From assembly GCA_022600195.1 (NCBI GenBank), contig JAHZKX010000051.1, positions 124,001 through 188,000 on the forward strand: DNA of 64,000 nucleotides. The letters are read 5' to 3'. The notes beneath the pieces were generated by a model. It had not been told where the DNA came from. It worked only from the letters and a program-made list of their open reading frames with translations, and searched no databases. The stretch comes from Planctomycetota bacterium. GTDB lineage: Bacteria; Planctomycetota; Planctomycetia; Planctomycetales; Planctomycetaceae. The position numbers were made by a program, and so were the translations under genes. Positions 52,463-61,135 of the stretch are shown here, one piece after another. Numbering within the stretch: position 1 is the stretch's first letter; the number at the start of each line of letters is the position of its first letter.

Positions 52463-53041
52463 TCAAGCGATTTTTAAGTATTTCTTCAAGTTCTCAATTT
52501 GTTCCATGAGAATTTGAAGAAAGTCTGATGCAGCCTCTTTATTGTCAGCTTCGATGATTTCTTTTACTGATTCTCGAATCTTTTGTGTCGGAGAATATAA
52601 ATCAAGGGGTGACTCTTCTGCAGAGGAGTGAATGACATTTAACGACATGTCTTTCAATTCTTGTTTCAACTCCTCTTGATCCAAGGGCTTAAACATAATT
52701 TTGGAAAAACCCAGTTCATTCGCGAGTTGAATCCTCTGAAGATTTCGATCTGGAGAATTTTTTTCGGGTCTGAACGCAGTCATCAAAATAAACTGGGGAG
52801 CAGGAACAGCACCACTATCAGAATAGCGTTCTACCAGTTGTGCCTTCTGGAATAAGTCGACTCCATCCATACCACTCATCACCAGATCGGTCAGTACGAC
52901 GTGGATTTCGTTATCTGTTTGAAGATAGTTCAGAGCTTCAAAACCCGAGGATGCTGTAGCTACAGGAAAGCCTATTTTCTCCACTAATCGTGCATAATAG
53001 TGACACGAATACCCTATATCGTCGACGACAAGAACTTTCAT
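52463..53041 (-). CDS. Response regulator, receiver domain with helical C-terminal extension
   Basis: A 192-residue protein. The receiver domain (~1-130) has acidic DDIGYS near the start, phospho-acceptor Asp in VVLTDLVMSGMDG, Thr/Ala in ILMTAFR and Lys in IMFKPLD. No DNA-binding or enzymatic output domain is present; a helical tail of ~60 residues (ESVKEIIEADNKEAASDFLQ) follows. It probably acts by protein contact. The cognate kinase is not next to it. It is followed by the 52340 gene 122 bases downstream on the same strand. Confidence 0.88.
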   Translation of the reverse strand: MKVLVVDDIGYSCHYYARLVEKIGFPVATASSGFEALNYLQTDNEIHVVLTDLVMSGMDGVDLFQKAQLVERYSDSGAVPAPQFILMTAFRPEKNSPDRNLQRIQLANELGFSKIMFKPLDQEELKQELKDMSLNVIHSSAEESPLDLYSPTQKIRESVKEIIEADNKEAASDFLQILMEQIENLKKYLKIA

Positions 53042-53566
53042 GGATCAGCTTGGAATTTTGAGGTATATTGGCTCGACTGCTGTTCATTCAGAGTGAGATA
53101 GCGCTGAAGCTAATACTTTCCGAAACGCTCATATTAAATTAGCTATACTTACTTAAGAATCGGCATTTCAAGGTTTTAGGCTGTATATTAGTTCCAGTTT
53201 ATTTACTCACAAATGCAATTATTCAGCTCTTTTGATTCAAGTTTTGAATCGAATCTCCAATAAAACTGCACTGATGGCTACCGTACTATGTTTCGTAGCC
53301 TGTGATCGTCTCCTGCACCTAAAAAATCGCATTTGAGTCTGATTTATTTAAGGCAAGCTGGTCCGGTCTTAAACTGGATTACAAAAGAGAAAATAGACCA
53401 TTCATTATTATGGAAGCGTTCTTTACTCGAACAGAGAGACTCAACGATTGATTACGGCCATTTCAAATGAGACGTTCAACCGTTCTCTTGATACTGTTTT
53501 CAGCATGTTTCGTGTCGAGAAAACCCTCTGTTGCTAAACGTCGAAATTCTAAAAAAAATTGACGAG
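53042..53566. other. Intergenic region, 525 bases
   Basis: Upstream of the response regulator and downstream of the small DNA-binding-like gene. AT-rich, with scattered TATA-like hexamers (e.g. near 53140). No ORF with a ribosome binding site, RNA gene or strong hairpin was seen. Confidence 0.4.
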
Positions 53567-53824
53567 TTATAACGCTTCTTTCTTTTTCTGGCTCGTCCAG
53601 AAATCTTTTGCATCAACGATAACATTACTTCCAAATTTAAAGTGTGGGATTCCTGTCTCTTTTAACAGTTCCTTGAAGTTTTTTTCTGTCATTCCAAAAA
53701 GCTGAGCCCAAACCCTGCTACTAAATTTTCCAGTTTGTGGAAATGCACCCGGGGATCGTGCAAGGTTGGCAACGAGGTCAAATGCAAATTTATCCGACTT
53801 GATGTATTTGTTTGATTCCGTCAT
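53567..53824 (-). CDS. Small excisionase/MerR-like DNA-binding protein
   Basis: An 85-residue protein. The C-terminal ~45 residues read WAQLFGMTEKNFKELLKETGIPHFKFGSNVIVDAKDFW, the layout of a winged-helix excisionase/MerR-type domain: a helix-turn-helix (WAQLFGMTEKNFKELLKE) followed by a wing (IPHFKFGSNVIVDAKDF). The N-terminal 40 residues are helical. The ATG at 53824 has AGGG about ten bases upstream; a TTG at 53866 is less likely. Such proteins control excision or transcription of mobile elements. It stands alone, within a gene-poor stretch 1.7 kb beyond the phage-like module. Confidence 0.5.
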   Translation of the reverse strand: MTESNKYIKSDKFAFDLVANLARSPGAFPQTGKFSSRVWAQLFGMTEKNFKELLKETGIPHFKFGSNVIVDAKDFWTSQKKKEAL

Positions 53825-53866
53825 GAGATCAAACCCTACCAGATTTTTTACGTCGTTGTTTTTCAA

Positions 53867-54325
53867 ACCTCGATAAGAAGTGCGTACCTTTTACGCAGTC
53901 CAATTTTCATTCTGTTAAATAGAAGGGCCGACTCTATTGGAGTCTGAGTTCTCCGATGACAAATAGAATCGGAAAGAAACAACGCGATAAAAAATTCAGC
54001 GACACCTACAGCGGTCACTACGCGGCTGCCTCCTGGCAGATATGGAATCGTGGTAACACCACTCCAAAACAACAAGCGGATCTTAACACAGAATACTGAA
54101 CAAAGCAATATACAGCCTTGTTTTTTCCACGATAAAAATGAACCCAAAGTAAGGAATAAAAGCCTTCGTTTGCAAGGAATACTAACATTAAAAACATATT
54201 TGATCATTGCGTGCAGGGAAACAAGGTGAATCATTCACCCACTTAGATATAATCAGAGGAAATTGCGTTGTTCAGAAACGACTCGCACGACTCCATTCAC
54301 ATACACACATTGAAGAAACTTGCTG
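53867..54325. other. Intergenic region, 459 bases
   Basis: Between the small DNA-binding-like gene and the polysaccharide deacetylase. A 123-codon minus-strand frame (53863-54234) has an unusual, Cys/Leu-rich translation, no recognisable fold and no ribosome binding site, so I do not call it. No terminator or RNA was identified. Confidence 0.4.
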
Positions 54326-55342
54326 ATGAACGAACCTTATTCTGCTTTCACTCGTCGCTCATTCATGAGTATTTTAACCGCTTCTGCTTTCGGAATACGG
54401 TCACCTATTGCACGTTCTGCAGAGACGTCCACTCAAAAAAAAGCACAAATCGCTATCACATTTGATTTGGAAATGAGTCGTCAATATCCCAAAAGAAATA
54501 TGCTCGAATGGGATTTTCAAAAGGGAAATTTGAATTCGGAAACAAAAGCTTACTCACTAAAATCTGCTGAGGTTGCAAGTGAATCAGGAGGCCAGATTCA
54601 CTTTTTTTGTGTCGGACGTGTTCTGGAACAAAAAGATATAGGTTGGCTTAAAAAGATTTCTGAAATGGGACACCCTATCGGCAATCACACATATGACCAC
54701 GTCAATGTCTGGGCTACAAAACCGCAACAAACACAATTTCGTTTTCAACGTTCTCCCTGGCTTCTGGGTGGTAAAACAGCAGAGCAGGTCATTCGTCAAA
54801 ACATTCGCTTGACTACCGATGCAATGAAACAGCGACTGGGGATCGAGCCTGATGGGTTTCGAACGCCGGGTGGCTCGAATAGCGCGCTTAACAAACGCGA
54901 GGATTTGCAAAAAATGCTGTTGGCTGAAGGATTCCAATGGGTGAGTTCCGGGTATCCGCAACACAAATACAGTAAACCCAAGGTAGAGCCCTCACAAGAG
55001 ATTTATCAATCCATTTTACAGGCTCAACAAAAGGCTCAACCATATGTCTATCCCTCAGGGTTGATTGAAATTCCCATGAGCCCGATCAGTGATGTCGGTG
55101 CCTTTCGTTCCAGTTACTGGAAGTTAAAATACTTTCTGAAATCTGTTGAACTCTGCGTTCAGCAGGCGATAGAGCAGGGAGGGGTTTTTGATTTTCTCTG
55201 TCACCCCTCGATCATGTATGTGGAAGACCCGAATTTTGAAACGATCAAACTTATCTGCGATCTTGTGAATCAAGCGGGGAACCGGGCAGAAATTGTTGGC
55301 TTAAGTGAGATTGCAAAACGTGTCTCCGCGAAGCAAAATTAG
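54326..55342 (+). CDS. Polysaccharide deacetylase-like protein with Tat signal
   Basis: A 338-residue NodB-fold protein. The N-terminus carries a twin-arginine motif, TRRSFMSILTASAF, and a cleavage region near RSAETS. The NodB homology domain has FDLEMS (first Asp), HFFCVG, GNHTYDHVN (the HxxxH-type metal His pair) and RTPGG. The core motifs fit metal-dependent deacetylases acting on N- or O-acetylated polysaccharides. The second ATG (54326) is chosen; an upstream ATG at 54320 is two codons longer. It is followed by an isochorismatase-fold secreted protein 47 bases later, likely the same operon. Confidence 0.82.
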   Translation: MNEPYSAFTRRSFMSILTASAFGIRSPIARSAETSTQKKAQIAITFDLEMSRQYPKRNMLEWDFQKGNLNSETKAYSLKSAEVASESGGQIHFFCVGRVLEQKDIGWLKKISEMGHPIGNHTYDHVNVWATKPQQTQFRFQRSPWLLGGKTAEQVIRQNIRLTTDAMKQRLGIEPDGFRTPGGSNSALNKREDLQKMLLAEGFQWVSSGYPQHKYSKPKVEPSQEIYQSILQAQQKAQPYVYPSGLIEIPMSPISDVGAFRSSYWKLKYFLKSVELCVQQAIEQGGVFDFLCHPSIMYVEDPNFETIKLICDLVNQAGNRAEIVGLSEIAKRVSAKQN

Positions 55343-55389
55343 TCCTCTATTCAGTTCACACTTCAAAAAATCAAGGAGCAGTCGTAAAG

Positions 55390-56460
55390 ATGAAAGGCTC
55401 ATATTTTTTAATAGGCAGCTTATTATTTGTCTGTCTGATGCTGGGGCAAACGGGCTCCGTTATGGCTGGTGAAGAAACACGCATTTATCAGAACACGCTG
55501 AAACCGATTCACAACCCCACGCCATTACTGGCAGATCATCCGGAATTTATTCAGCCCATTGAGGAACTTCGCCGCTTTGAAGCTCCCCTATTAGTTGACG
55601 ACGATCAGGCGGATCTCAGTGTGAGAACCTGGAGGTTTTCCTACAATGCGCGAGGCATTATTGAACTGCCCAACAAAATCCGTGCTGACAAAACCGCTGT
55701 GATCATGGTACATCCCTGGGGAATCGATGATGGTCAAGGCTGGAAAACTCCTGAACCGGCGGGAGTCGCAGATTTTTGCACTCCTGAAAAAAATCATTTG
55801 GCGGGGCGGCATACTCGGGAAGTGATCGACCCCTTTCTCAAAAGAATGAGAAAAAACAAAGCGATGGTGATGTACAGTTTGATTGGTGACGTTGATCCCA
55901 TTAGAAAAAAACTGTATCGAACGTTTGATGCCAATCCATCAAAAGCCGAACGAGAACAGGCGCAAAAAGACCTGACAAAGCAATTGAAGAGTCTGCCCTA
56001 TAAGGGAGAGCCTTTACCAACCCAACTCTCTCTTTCGAAAGAACATCCTGTCATTGATTATTTTAAACAATTCTCGGGGCTTAATGCCGGCGATCGATTC
56101 AATGGAAAAGGTTTCTGGAAGGTTCCTGTCCCTGTCACGAGTGACGTAACGGTTCATCATAATGATGTTTTAATCTTTGACCGAGAAGGCTATGGGCCTC
56201 TCAAATTATTTTTAAAAAAACAAGGCATTCGCCATATTTTACTCACAGGGTATGCAACAGATATGTGCTTTTGCAAAACCACAGCCGGTTACGAGAACCT
56301 TTCTCGTGATTTCAATGTATTTCTTGTTGGTGATGCAACATTAGCAACTTTTCCAGCGAATTCCTCACCCAAATATGCAACGAACGCGCATATTTCTTTT
56401 GCTTCATTAAATCATTTGATTACTCAGGTTTCATGGATCAAGAAAATCCAATCTGACTGA
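55390..56460 (+). CDS. Secreted isochorismatase-fold cysteine hydrolase-like protein
   Basis: A 356-residue protein with a signal peptide (about 1-26, ending VMAGE). The second half has an isochorismatase-like layout: VIMVHPWGIDDGQGW (strand with catalytic Asp position), VVLIFDREGYGPLKLFL-like segment at ~255, and the nucleophile motif LLTGYATDMCFCKTTAGYENL with Cys, followed by VFLVGDATLATFP. An insertion of about 100 residues between the first strand and the helix makes it longer than the ~200-residue family core. AAGGAG lies about 11 bases before the ATG. The substrate is unknown. Confidence 0.7.
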   Translation: MKGSYFLIGSLLFVCLMLGQTGSVMAGEETRIYQNTLKPIHNPTPLLADHPEFIQPIEELRRFEAPLLVDDDQADLSVRTWRFSYNARGIIELPNKIRADKTAVIMVHPWGIDDGQGWKTPEPAGVADFCTPEKNHLAGRHTREVIDPFLKRMRKNKAMVMYSLIGDVDPIRKKLYRTFDANPSKAEREQAQKDLTKQLKSLPYKGEPLPTQLSLSKEHPVIDYFKQFSGLNAGDRFNGKGFWKVPVPVTSDVTVHHNDVLIFDREGYGPLKLFLKKQGIRHILLTGYATDMCFCKTTAGYENLSRDFNVFLVGDATLATFPANSSPKYATNAHISFASLNHLITQVSWIKKIQSD

Positions 56461-56582
56461 TTCGTTGAGATATCACCTACGGAATGCAATTTTGTGTGCG
56501 CTGGTGATCTTGACCTGGGTTGAGTGGCGGGCGAGAAACATTCAGTTTAGAATGAACGCTCTCTGAAATCTGCTCGCCGTTC

Positions 56583-58349
56583 ATGAAAGACTTTTCCATG
56601 TCAGATCAAAGCAATCCTGATCTCGATGAAGAATTGGTACCTGACGAGATCATTCCGCATCAATCATTGCCTCCGCTGAAATATAAAGATATGCCGCCGG
56701 CAATCTCCTGGAGAAAAATGATTGGTCCCAGCATTATGCTGGCGGGTCTTTCGCTAGGTTCTGGGGAATTTGTGCTCTGGCCTTACATCACTTATAAAAC
56801 CGGTTTCATCTTCTTTTGGGCCTGCCTGCTGGGTGTGATCACACAGTTTTTTATGAACATGGAAATCGAGCGCTGGACCCTGGCTACAGGAGAGAGCGCG
56901 ATTACCGGTTTTTGTCGCTTGAATAAAAACTGGGCATGGGTGATGCTGCTGTTGAATATCATTCCCTGGGCATGGCCGGGGTGGGCAACTGGTGCGGGCA
57001 CCATGCTGAGTTGGACATTTTTTGGGCCAGAAACCATTGCCAGCGTTCAAGTAGAACCCGCGGCTTCTCCCTTTTCGCTGGAAGGGCTACCAGAAAACGT
57101 TACCTACTCAACAGAAACAGAAACTTTAAAGTGGCGCGGCCCGATGGATGAATCGGAGCGTGACACTTTGAGTAGCGTATTCACTCGCAATCAAAGCCTG
57201 GATCACTCCAGGGAATTGTTCAACAACATTAATCAGAGAAAGGATCTGCAATACGAGGCAAAGTACAGTTCATTTTTAGGAATTGCCGGCTTGCTGTTAG
57301 TGGGAATCGTTCTGACAACCGGTCCGGTGGTCTATAACACCGTTGAAAAAATACAGATTTTCCTGGTTGGTATGATCTTCCTCATCGCCGTAATTCTGGG
57401 GATCTATCTAATCGAACCTTACGCTATCACATCCATGATTCAAGGGAGCGTTAGTATTGGAAAGATGCCTGATGAATCCAGTGGATTGACAACGATGGCA
57501 CTTCTGGGAGCATTGGCGTTTGCCGGTGCGGGTGGCACGATGAATCTTGGCCAGAGTAACTTCATCAAAGATAAAGGTTACGGAATGGGCAAGTATATCG
57601 GACGAATTACCAGCCCGATTACCGGACAAGAGGAAGCTGTGAGTGAAGTTGGTTATCATTTCAAGCATACGGATGAAAACCAAAAACGCTGGCAACAATG
57701 GTGGCGGGCTGCCAATATCGAACACTTCTTCAGTTTTTTCCTGACCTGTCTCGCCTGTCTGGTTTTATTGTCACTCATTTCTTATTCCCTGTTTTATGAT
57801 GCCAACGGGCAACTCAAAGAGGGCGTAGCTCAGTTTGGTTCTGGACTTAATTTTATCTGGGGTCAAGCAACTCTGCTTGAAGACAGACTCGGCGGTAGTT
57901 TTAAGTTGCTCTTTTTGCTGATGGGGGCTGCCATTCTTCTCACAACAGAACTGGGAGTTCTCGACGTCACCGCGCGTATTTCTGCAGATATTCTGAAAGT
58001 GAATTACCTGAGGGATAATGAGCGCTGGTCATTGAGCAAACTTTATTATACTTTCCTCTGGAGCGAAATTCTGCTGGGTTCTGCTATCCTGATGTATGGA
58101 TTGATTAACCCATTGTTCAAGCAGCCTTTGTTCCTAATAGAGACATCAGCGGCCATGAATGGTGGTGTGATGTTTCTGTACTCGATGATCCTGCTGTATA
58201 TGAACTCAAAAATTCTCAGTCGCAGTATCAGCACCAATCCTCTGAGATTTGTGGCCATGGTCTGGGCGGCTGCTTTCTTCGGCTATTTCAGCATCCAGGC
58301 CTTTCAGGTACAAATCATTCCTTATTTTCAATCTATTTTGACCGGATGA
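56583..58349 (+). CDS. Nramp-like divalent metal transporter family protein
   Basis: A 588-residue membrane protein with about 11-12 hydrophobic segments. The first (about 52-80) contains IGPSIMLAGLSLGSGEFVLWP, similar to the Nramp TM1 region with a broken helix, though the DPGN metal motif is changed to GSGEFV. A large ~100-residue periplasmic insertion lies near residues 155-215. TM6 carries FAGAGGTMNLGQSNF where canonical Nramp has an MPHN motif. The metal-site residues differ from canonical Mn/Fe transporters, so substrate specificity may have changed. It may be a planctomycete Nramp-related subfamily. An ATG at 56598 is an alternative start. Confidence 0.6.
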   Translation: MKDFSMSDQSNPDLDEELVPDEIIPHQSLPPLKYKDMPPAISWRKMIGPSIMLAGLSLGSGEFVLWPYITYKTGFIFFWACLLGVITQFFMNMEIERWTLATGESAITGFCRLNKNWAWVMLLLNIIPWAWPGWATGAGTMLSWTFFGPETIASVQVEPAASPFSLEGLPENVTYSTETETLKWRGPMDESERDTLSSVFTRNQSLDHSRELFNNINQRKDLQYEAKYSSFLGIAGLLLVGIVLTTGPVVYNTVEKIQIFLVGMIFLIAVILGIYLIEPYAITSMIQGSVSIGKMPDESSGLTTMALLGALAFAGAGGTMNLGQSNFIKDKGYGMGKYIGRITSPITGQEEAVSEVGYHFKHTDENQKRWQQWWRAANIEHFFSFFLTCLACLVLLSLISYSLFYDANGQLKEGVAQFGSGLNFIWGQATLLEDRLGGSFKLLFLLMGAAILLTTELGVLDVTARISADILKVNYLRDNERWSLSKLYYTFLWSEILLGSAILMYGLINPLFKQPLFLIETSAAMNGGVMFLYSMILLYMNSKILSRSISTNPLRFVAMVWAAAFFGYFSIQAFQVQIIPYFQSILTG

Positions 58350-58532
58350 TTTTTTAACATCCGCTAATAATGGGATTGCCACTTTTTCAGGGATCTTACA
58401 TAATACTGGCGATTTGTCGAGGATTGCTGAATTTGAGTCTCTTGATTGCTTTTCTCACATTGCATATTAATTCGATCTCCGGTTCGATTTTGATACTCCC
58501 TCTAAAAGCTACTGTCATTGAAAGAAAAAGAA

Positions 58533-59462
58533 ATGCCCATTTACAAAGATAATTCTGAAACAATCGGTCAGACACCACTGGTTAAAATCAACCATATAAC
58601 GCAAGGCCTCAAGGCAACTGTACTTGCCAAAATTGAAGGGCGAAATCCTGCATACAGTGTGAAGTGCCGCATTGGTGCGAATATGATTTGGGATGCTGAA
58701 AAAAGTGGGACCTTAAAACCTGGAATGCAAGTCGTTGAACCAACCAGTGGAAATACCGGAATTGCACTCGCCTTTGTTTGCGCTGCTCGCGGATACAAAT
58801 TGACGCTTACAATGCCAGACTCCATGTCAGTAGAACGTCGCTTGATGCTGAAAGGCTTCGGTGCCAATCTAGTACTCACTCCCGGTGCCGATGGCATGAA
58901 AGGTGCGATCCAAAAAGCAGAAGAGTTATCTGGCAGTCCTGAATTTTTCATGCCTCAGCAATTTAATAATCCTGCCAATCCCGAGATTCACTTTAAGACG
59001 ACGGGGCCGGAAATTTTTAACGATACAGATGGAAAGGTGGATTACTTTGTGTCTGGCGTGGGTACAGGTGGAACGATTACCGGGGTCTCACGATATTTGA
59101 AACAAGAAAAAGGGCTCAATGTAAAATCCATTGCTGTGGAGCCAACAAGCAGCCCCGTTCTTTCAGGAGGAGAACCTGGGAAGCACAAAATTCAGGGAAT
59201 CGGAGCCGGGTTCATTCCTGGCAACTGTGACACCTCACTCATTGACGAAGTCGTTCAGGTTACTGATGATGAAGCGTTTGAAATGGCAGAAAAAGTTGCC
59301 TGTGAGGAAGGAATTACCTGTGGCATCAGTTGTGGCGCCGCCATGCATGCCGCCTTGGAAATTGCCAAACGTCCCGAAGCAGAGGGAAAAACGATTGTTG
59401 TTGTACTCCCCGACTCAGGAGAACGCTATTTGTCAACCGCGCTGTTTGACGGAGCACGTTGA
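58533..59462 (+). CDS. cysK: Cysteine synthase (O-acetylserine sulfhydrylase, PLP-dependent)
   Basis: A 309-residue fold-type II PLP enzyme. The PLP Lys is in [10 protein letters not shown] (standard PxxSVKDR, with Asp replaced by Cys). The Asn/Ser substrate loop is in [12 protein letters not shown], and the phosphate-binding loop in [23 protein letters not shown] and [12 protein letters not shown] end the protein, as in CysK. It makes cysteine from O-acetylserine and sulfide, or, as a cystathionine beta-synthase-like enzyme, works with the downstream gene. The ATG at 58533 is preferred to the TTG at 58518. No CBS domain is fused. Confidence 0.9.
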   Translation: MPIYKDNSETIGQTPLVKINHITQGLKATVLAKIEGRNPAYSVKCRIGANMIWDAEKSGTLKPGMQVVEPTSGNTGIALAFVCAARGYKLTLTMPDSMSVERRLMLKGFGANLVLTPGADGMKGAIQKAEELSGSPEFFMPQQFNNPANPEIHFKTTGPEIFNDTDGKVDYFVSGVGTGGTITGVSRYLKQEKGLNVKSIAVEPTSSPVLSGGEPGKHKIQGIGAGFIPGNCDTSLIDEVVQVTDDEAFEMAEKVACEEGITCGISCGAAMHAALEIAKRPEAEGKTIVVVLPDSGERYLSTALFDGAR

Positions 59463-59720
59463 TCGGACCTGTGCGTTACAAGTCATTACCAATTCATGGC
59501 TTCTGGAAACCACACTGACAAAGGTATCCATCACTCACACGTTTGATATGAGTTCTCCCGGGAGAACAGTAGCCAGCAGCAGGCTGTGACTGTATTCTTC
59601 ACTAGAACGAATAGAGAGTAGAACCTCTCATCCTGTATTGTGTCTCTTAAAAAACAATGACCTCTTGAGGCTTACACCGAGTCTCTCTCGAATAAATCAC
59701 GAATTATTGGACCGTTTACC

Positions 59721-60866
59721 ATGCGTTTTGAAACAAAGTGCGTTCATACCGGAGTTGACAAAGACAGTACATTTAACAGCTGTACGACTCCGATCTACAC
59801 AACTTCGACTTTCTACTGGGACAGCCTGGAAAGTCATAAGGGATTCGATTACACACGGAGCGGGAATCCAACGCGAAGTGCAATGGAAGAAAACATTGCA
59901 GCATTGGAGGGTGGTGTTTCCTGCCGTGCCACTTCAACCGGGATGGCTGCCATTACTCTGGTAATGCATCTTTTCAAACCGGGCGATCACATTATTGCTG
60001 GCGATGACATTTATGGTGGGACGTATCGTTTGTTTGCAGATGTTTTTACAAAATGGGGAATCACTTTTTCCTTTGTAAAAATGGGGGATATTGAAACCGT
60101 GCGGTCTGCCCTGACACCTGAAACAAAAGCCATCTGGATTGAAACTCCGAGTAATCCCCTGTTGAATCTGGTTGATATCCAGGCTGTCACCAAAATCGCT
60201 TCTGAAGCAGACTCCGAAATTATCACTATTGCCGATAACACTTTTTGCTCTCCCTATCTTCAGAGGCCGATAGAATTCGGCGTTGATATCGTATTACATT
60301 CGACGACAAAATATTTAAACGGCCACTCGGACGTTGTTGGTGGATGTGTCGTCTCACGAACTGAAGAACTGGCCGAACAAGTCGCTTATATATCGAATGC
60401 GCTGGGATTAGGGTGCTCTCCCTTTGATGCCTGGCTTGTATTGCGTGGAATTAAAACTCTGGCACCGCGTATGGAAGCACATCAACGCGGTGCGATGGCT
60501 CTCGCACAAATGCTGGAGACTCACCCTAAAGTCGAACGCGTTTATTACCCCGGTCTGGAATCACATCCCGACCATGAACTGGCTAAGCGCCAGCAAGATG
60601 GTTTTGGTGGGATGCTGAGTTTTGATGTGAAAGAGGGTCGCGTGGCTGCAGAAAAAGTCATGCTGAATTCAAAACTGTTCCTGCTGGCAGAATCTCTGGG
60701 CGGAGTAGAGTCTTTGATCGAATACCCGGAAAGCATGAGCCATGCTTCAATGACGCTGGAAGCTCGTCGCGCAGCCGGGATCACAGAAAAAACAGTCCGA
60801 GTTTCCGTTGGAATCGAGAGTCCTGAGGATCTTGTCGCCGACATGCAACAAGCTTTAGACAGCTAA
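59721..60866 (+). CDS. Cystathionine gamma-synthase/lyase-family PLP enzyme
   Basis: A 381-residue Cys/Met metabolism PLP enzyme, fold type I. It has TTPIYTTSTFYWDS, YTRSGNPTRSAMEE, the Lys in VLHSTTKYLNGHSDVVGG, and SLGGVESLIEYPESMSHASM, all typical of MetB/MetC/CGL. It could make cystathionine or cleave it to cysteine; the family cannot be split by eye. Lying 258 bases downstream of the cysteine synthase-like gene, it suggests a (reverse) transsulfuration route. Many open frames overlap it in other phases, but this frame has all the motifs. Length is as expected (~380). Confidence 0.92.
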   Translation: MRFETKCVHTGVDKDSTFNSCTTPIYTTSTFYWDSLESHKGFDYTRSGNPTRSAMEENIAALEGGVSCRATSTGMAAITLVMHLFKPGDHIIAGDDIYGGTYRLFADVFTKWGITFSFVKMGDIETVRSALTPETKAIWIETPSNPLLNLVDIQAVTKIASEADSEIITIADNTFCSPYLQRPIEFGVDIVLHSTTKYLNGHSDVVGGCVVSRTEELAEQVAYISNALGLGCSPFDAWLVLRGIKTLAPRMEAHQRGAMALAQMLETHPKVERVYYPGLESHPDHELAKRQQDGFGGMLSFDVKEGRVAAEKVMLNSKLFLLAESLGGVESLIEYPESMSHASMTLEARRAAGITEKTVRVSVGIESPEDLVADMQQALDS

Positions 60867-61135
60867 TCAAAAGACCGTTTTGTAACCCCTTGCAGGCAAA
60901 ATAGAAACACTTTGAAGTCTGTTATTTGATACAATCAGGGGTAGAAAGTAATTTCTCACAGAACGAAGCACTGCGCGCGTGCAATATGGCGTTCTTTTAT
61001 GATATGATATTTTTTTGAATTTCAGGCCCGTTCCTATAGACGTGACTCTACTTCAATCCTGTACGAAAAAACTGTTTTCATATCGAGCTACAAGTCCACA
61101 CATACAACCTCCTGAAAACAAAGAAGGCTGAGGTT

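Noticed and set aside
53863-54234. 123-codon minus-strand frame upstream of the deacetylase gene
   Set aside because: Odd Cys/Leu/Ser-rich composition, no start signal, and it overlaps the upstream part of the small DNA-binding-like gene. It looks like a chance open frame.
59131-59964. Additional plus-strand frames overlapping cysK and the Cys/Met PLP gene
   Set aside because: They overlap genes with complete PLP-enzyme motifs in another phase. Their translations lack any known pattern, so they are shadows.
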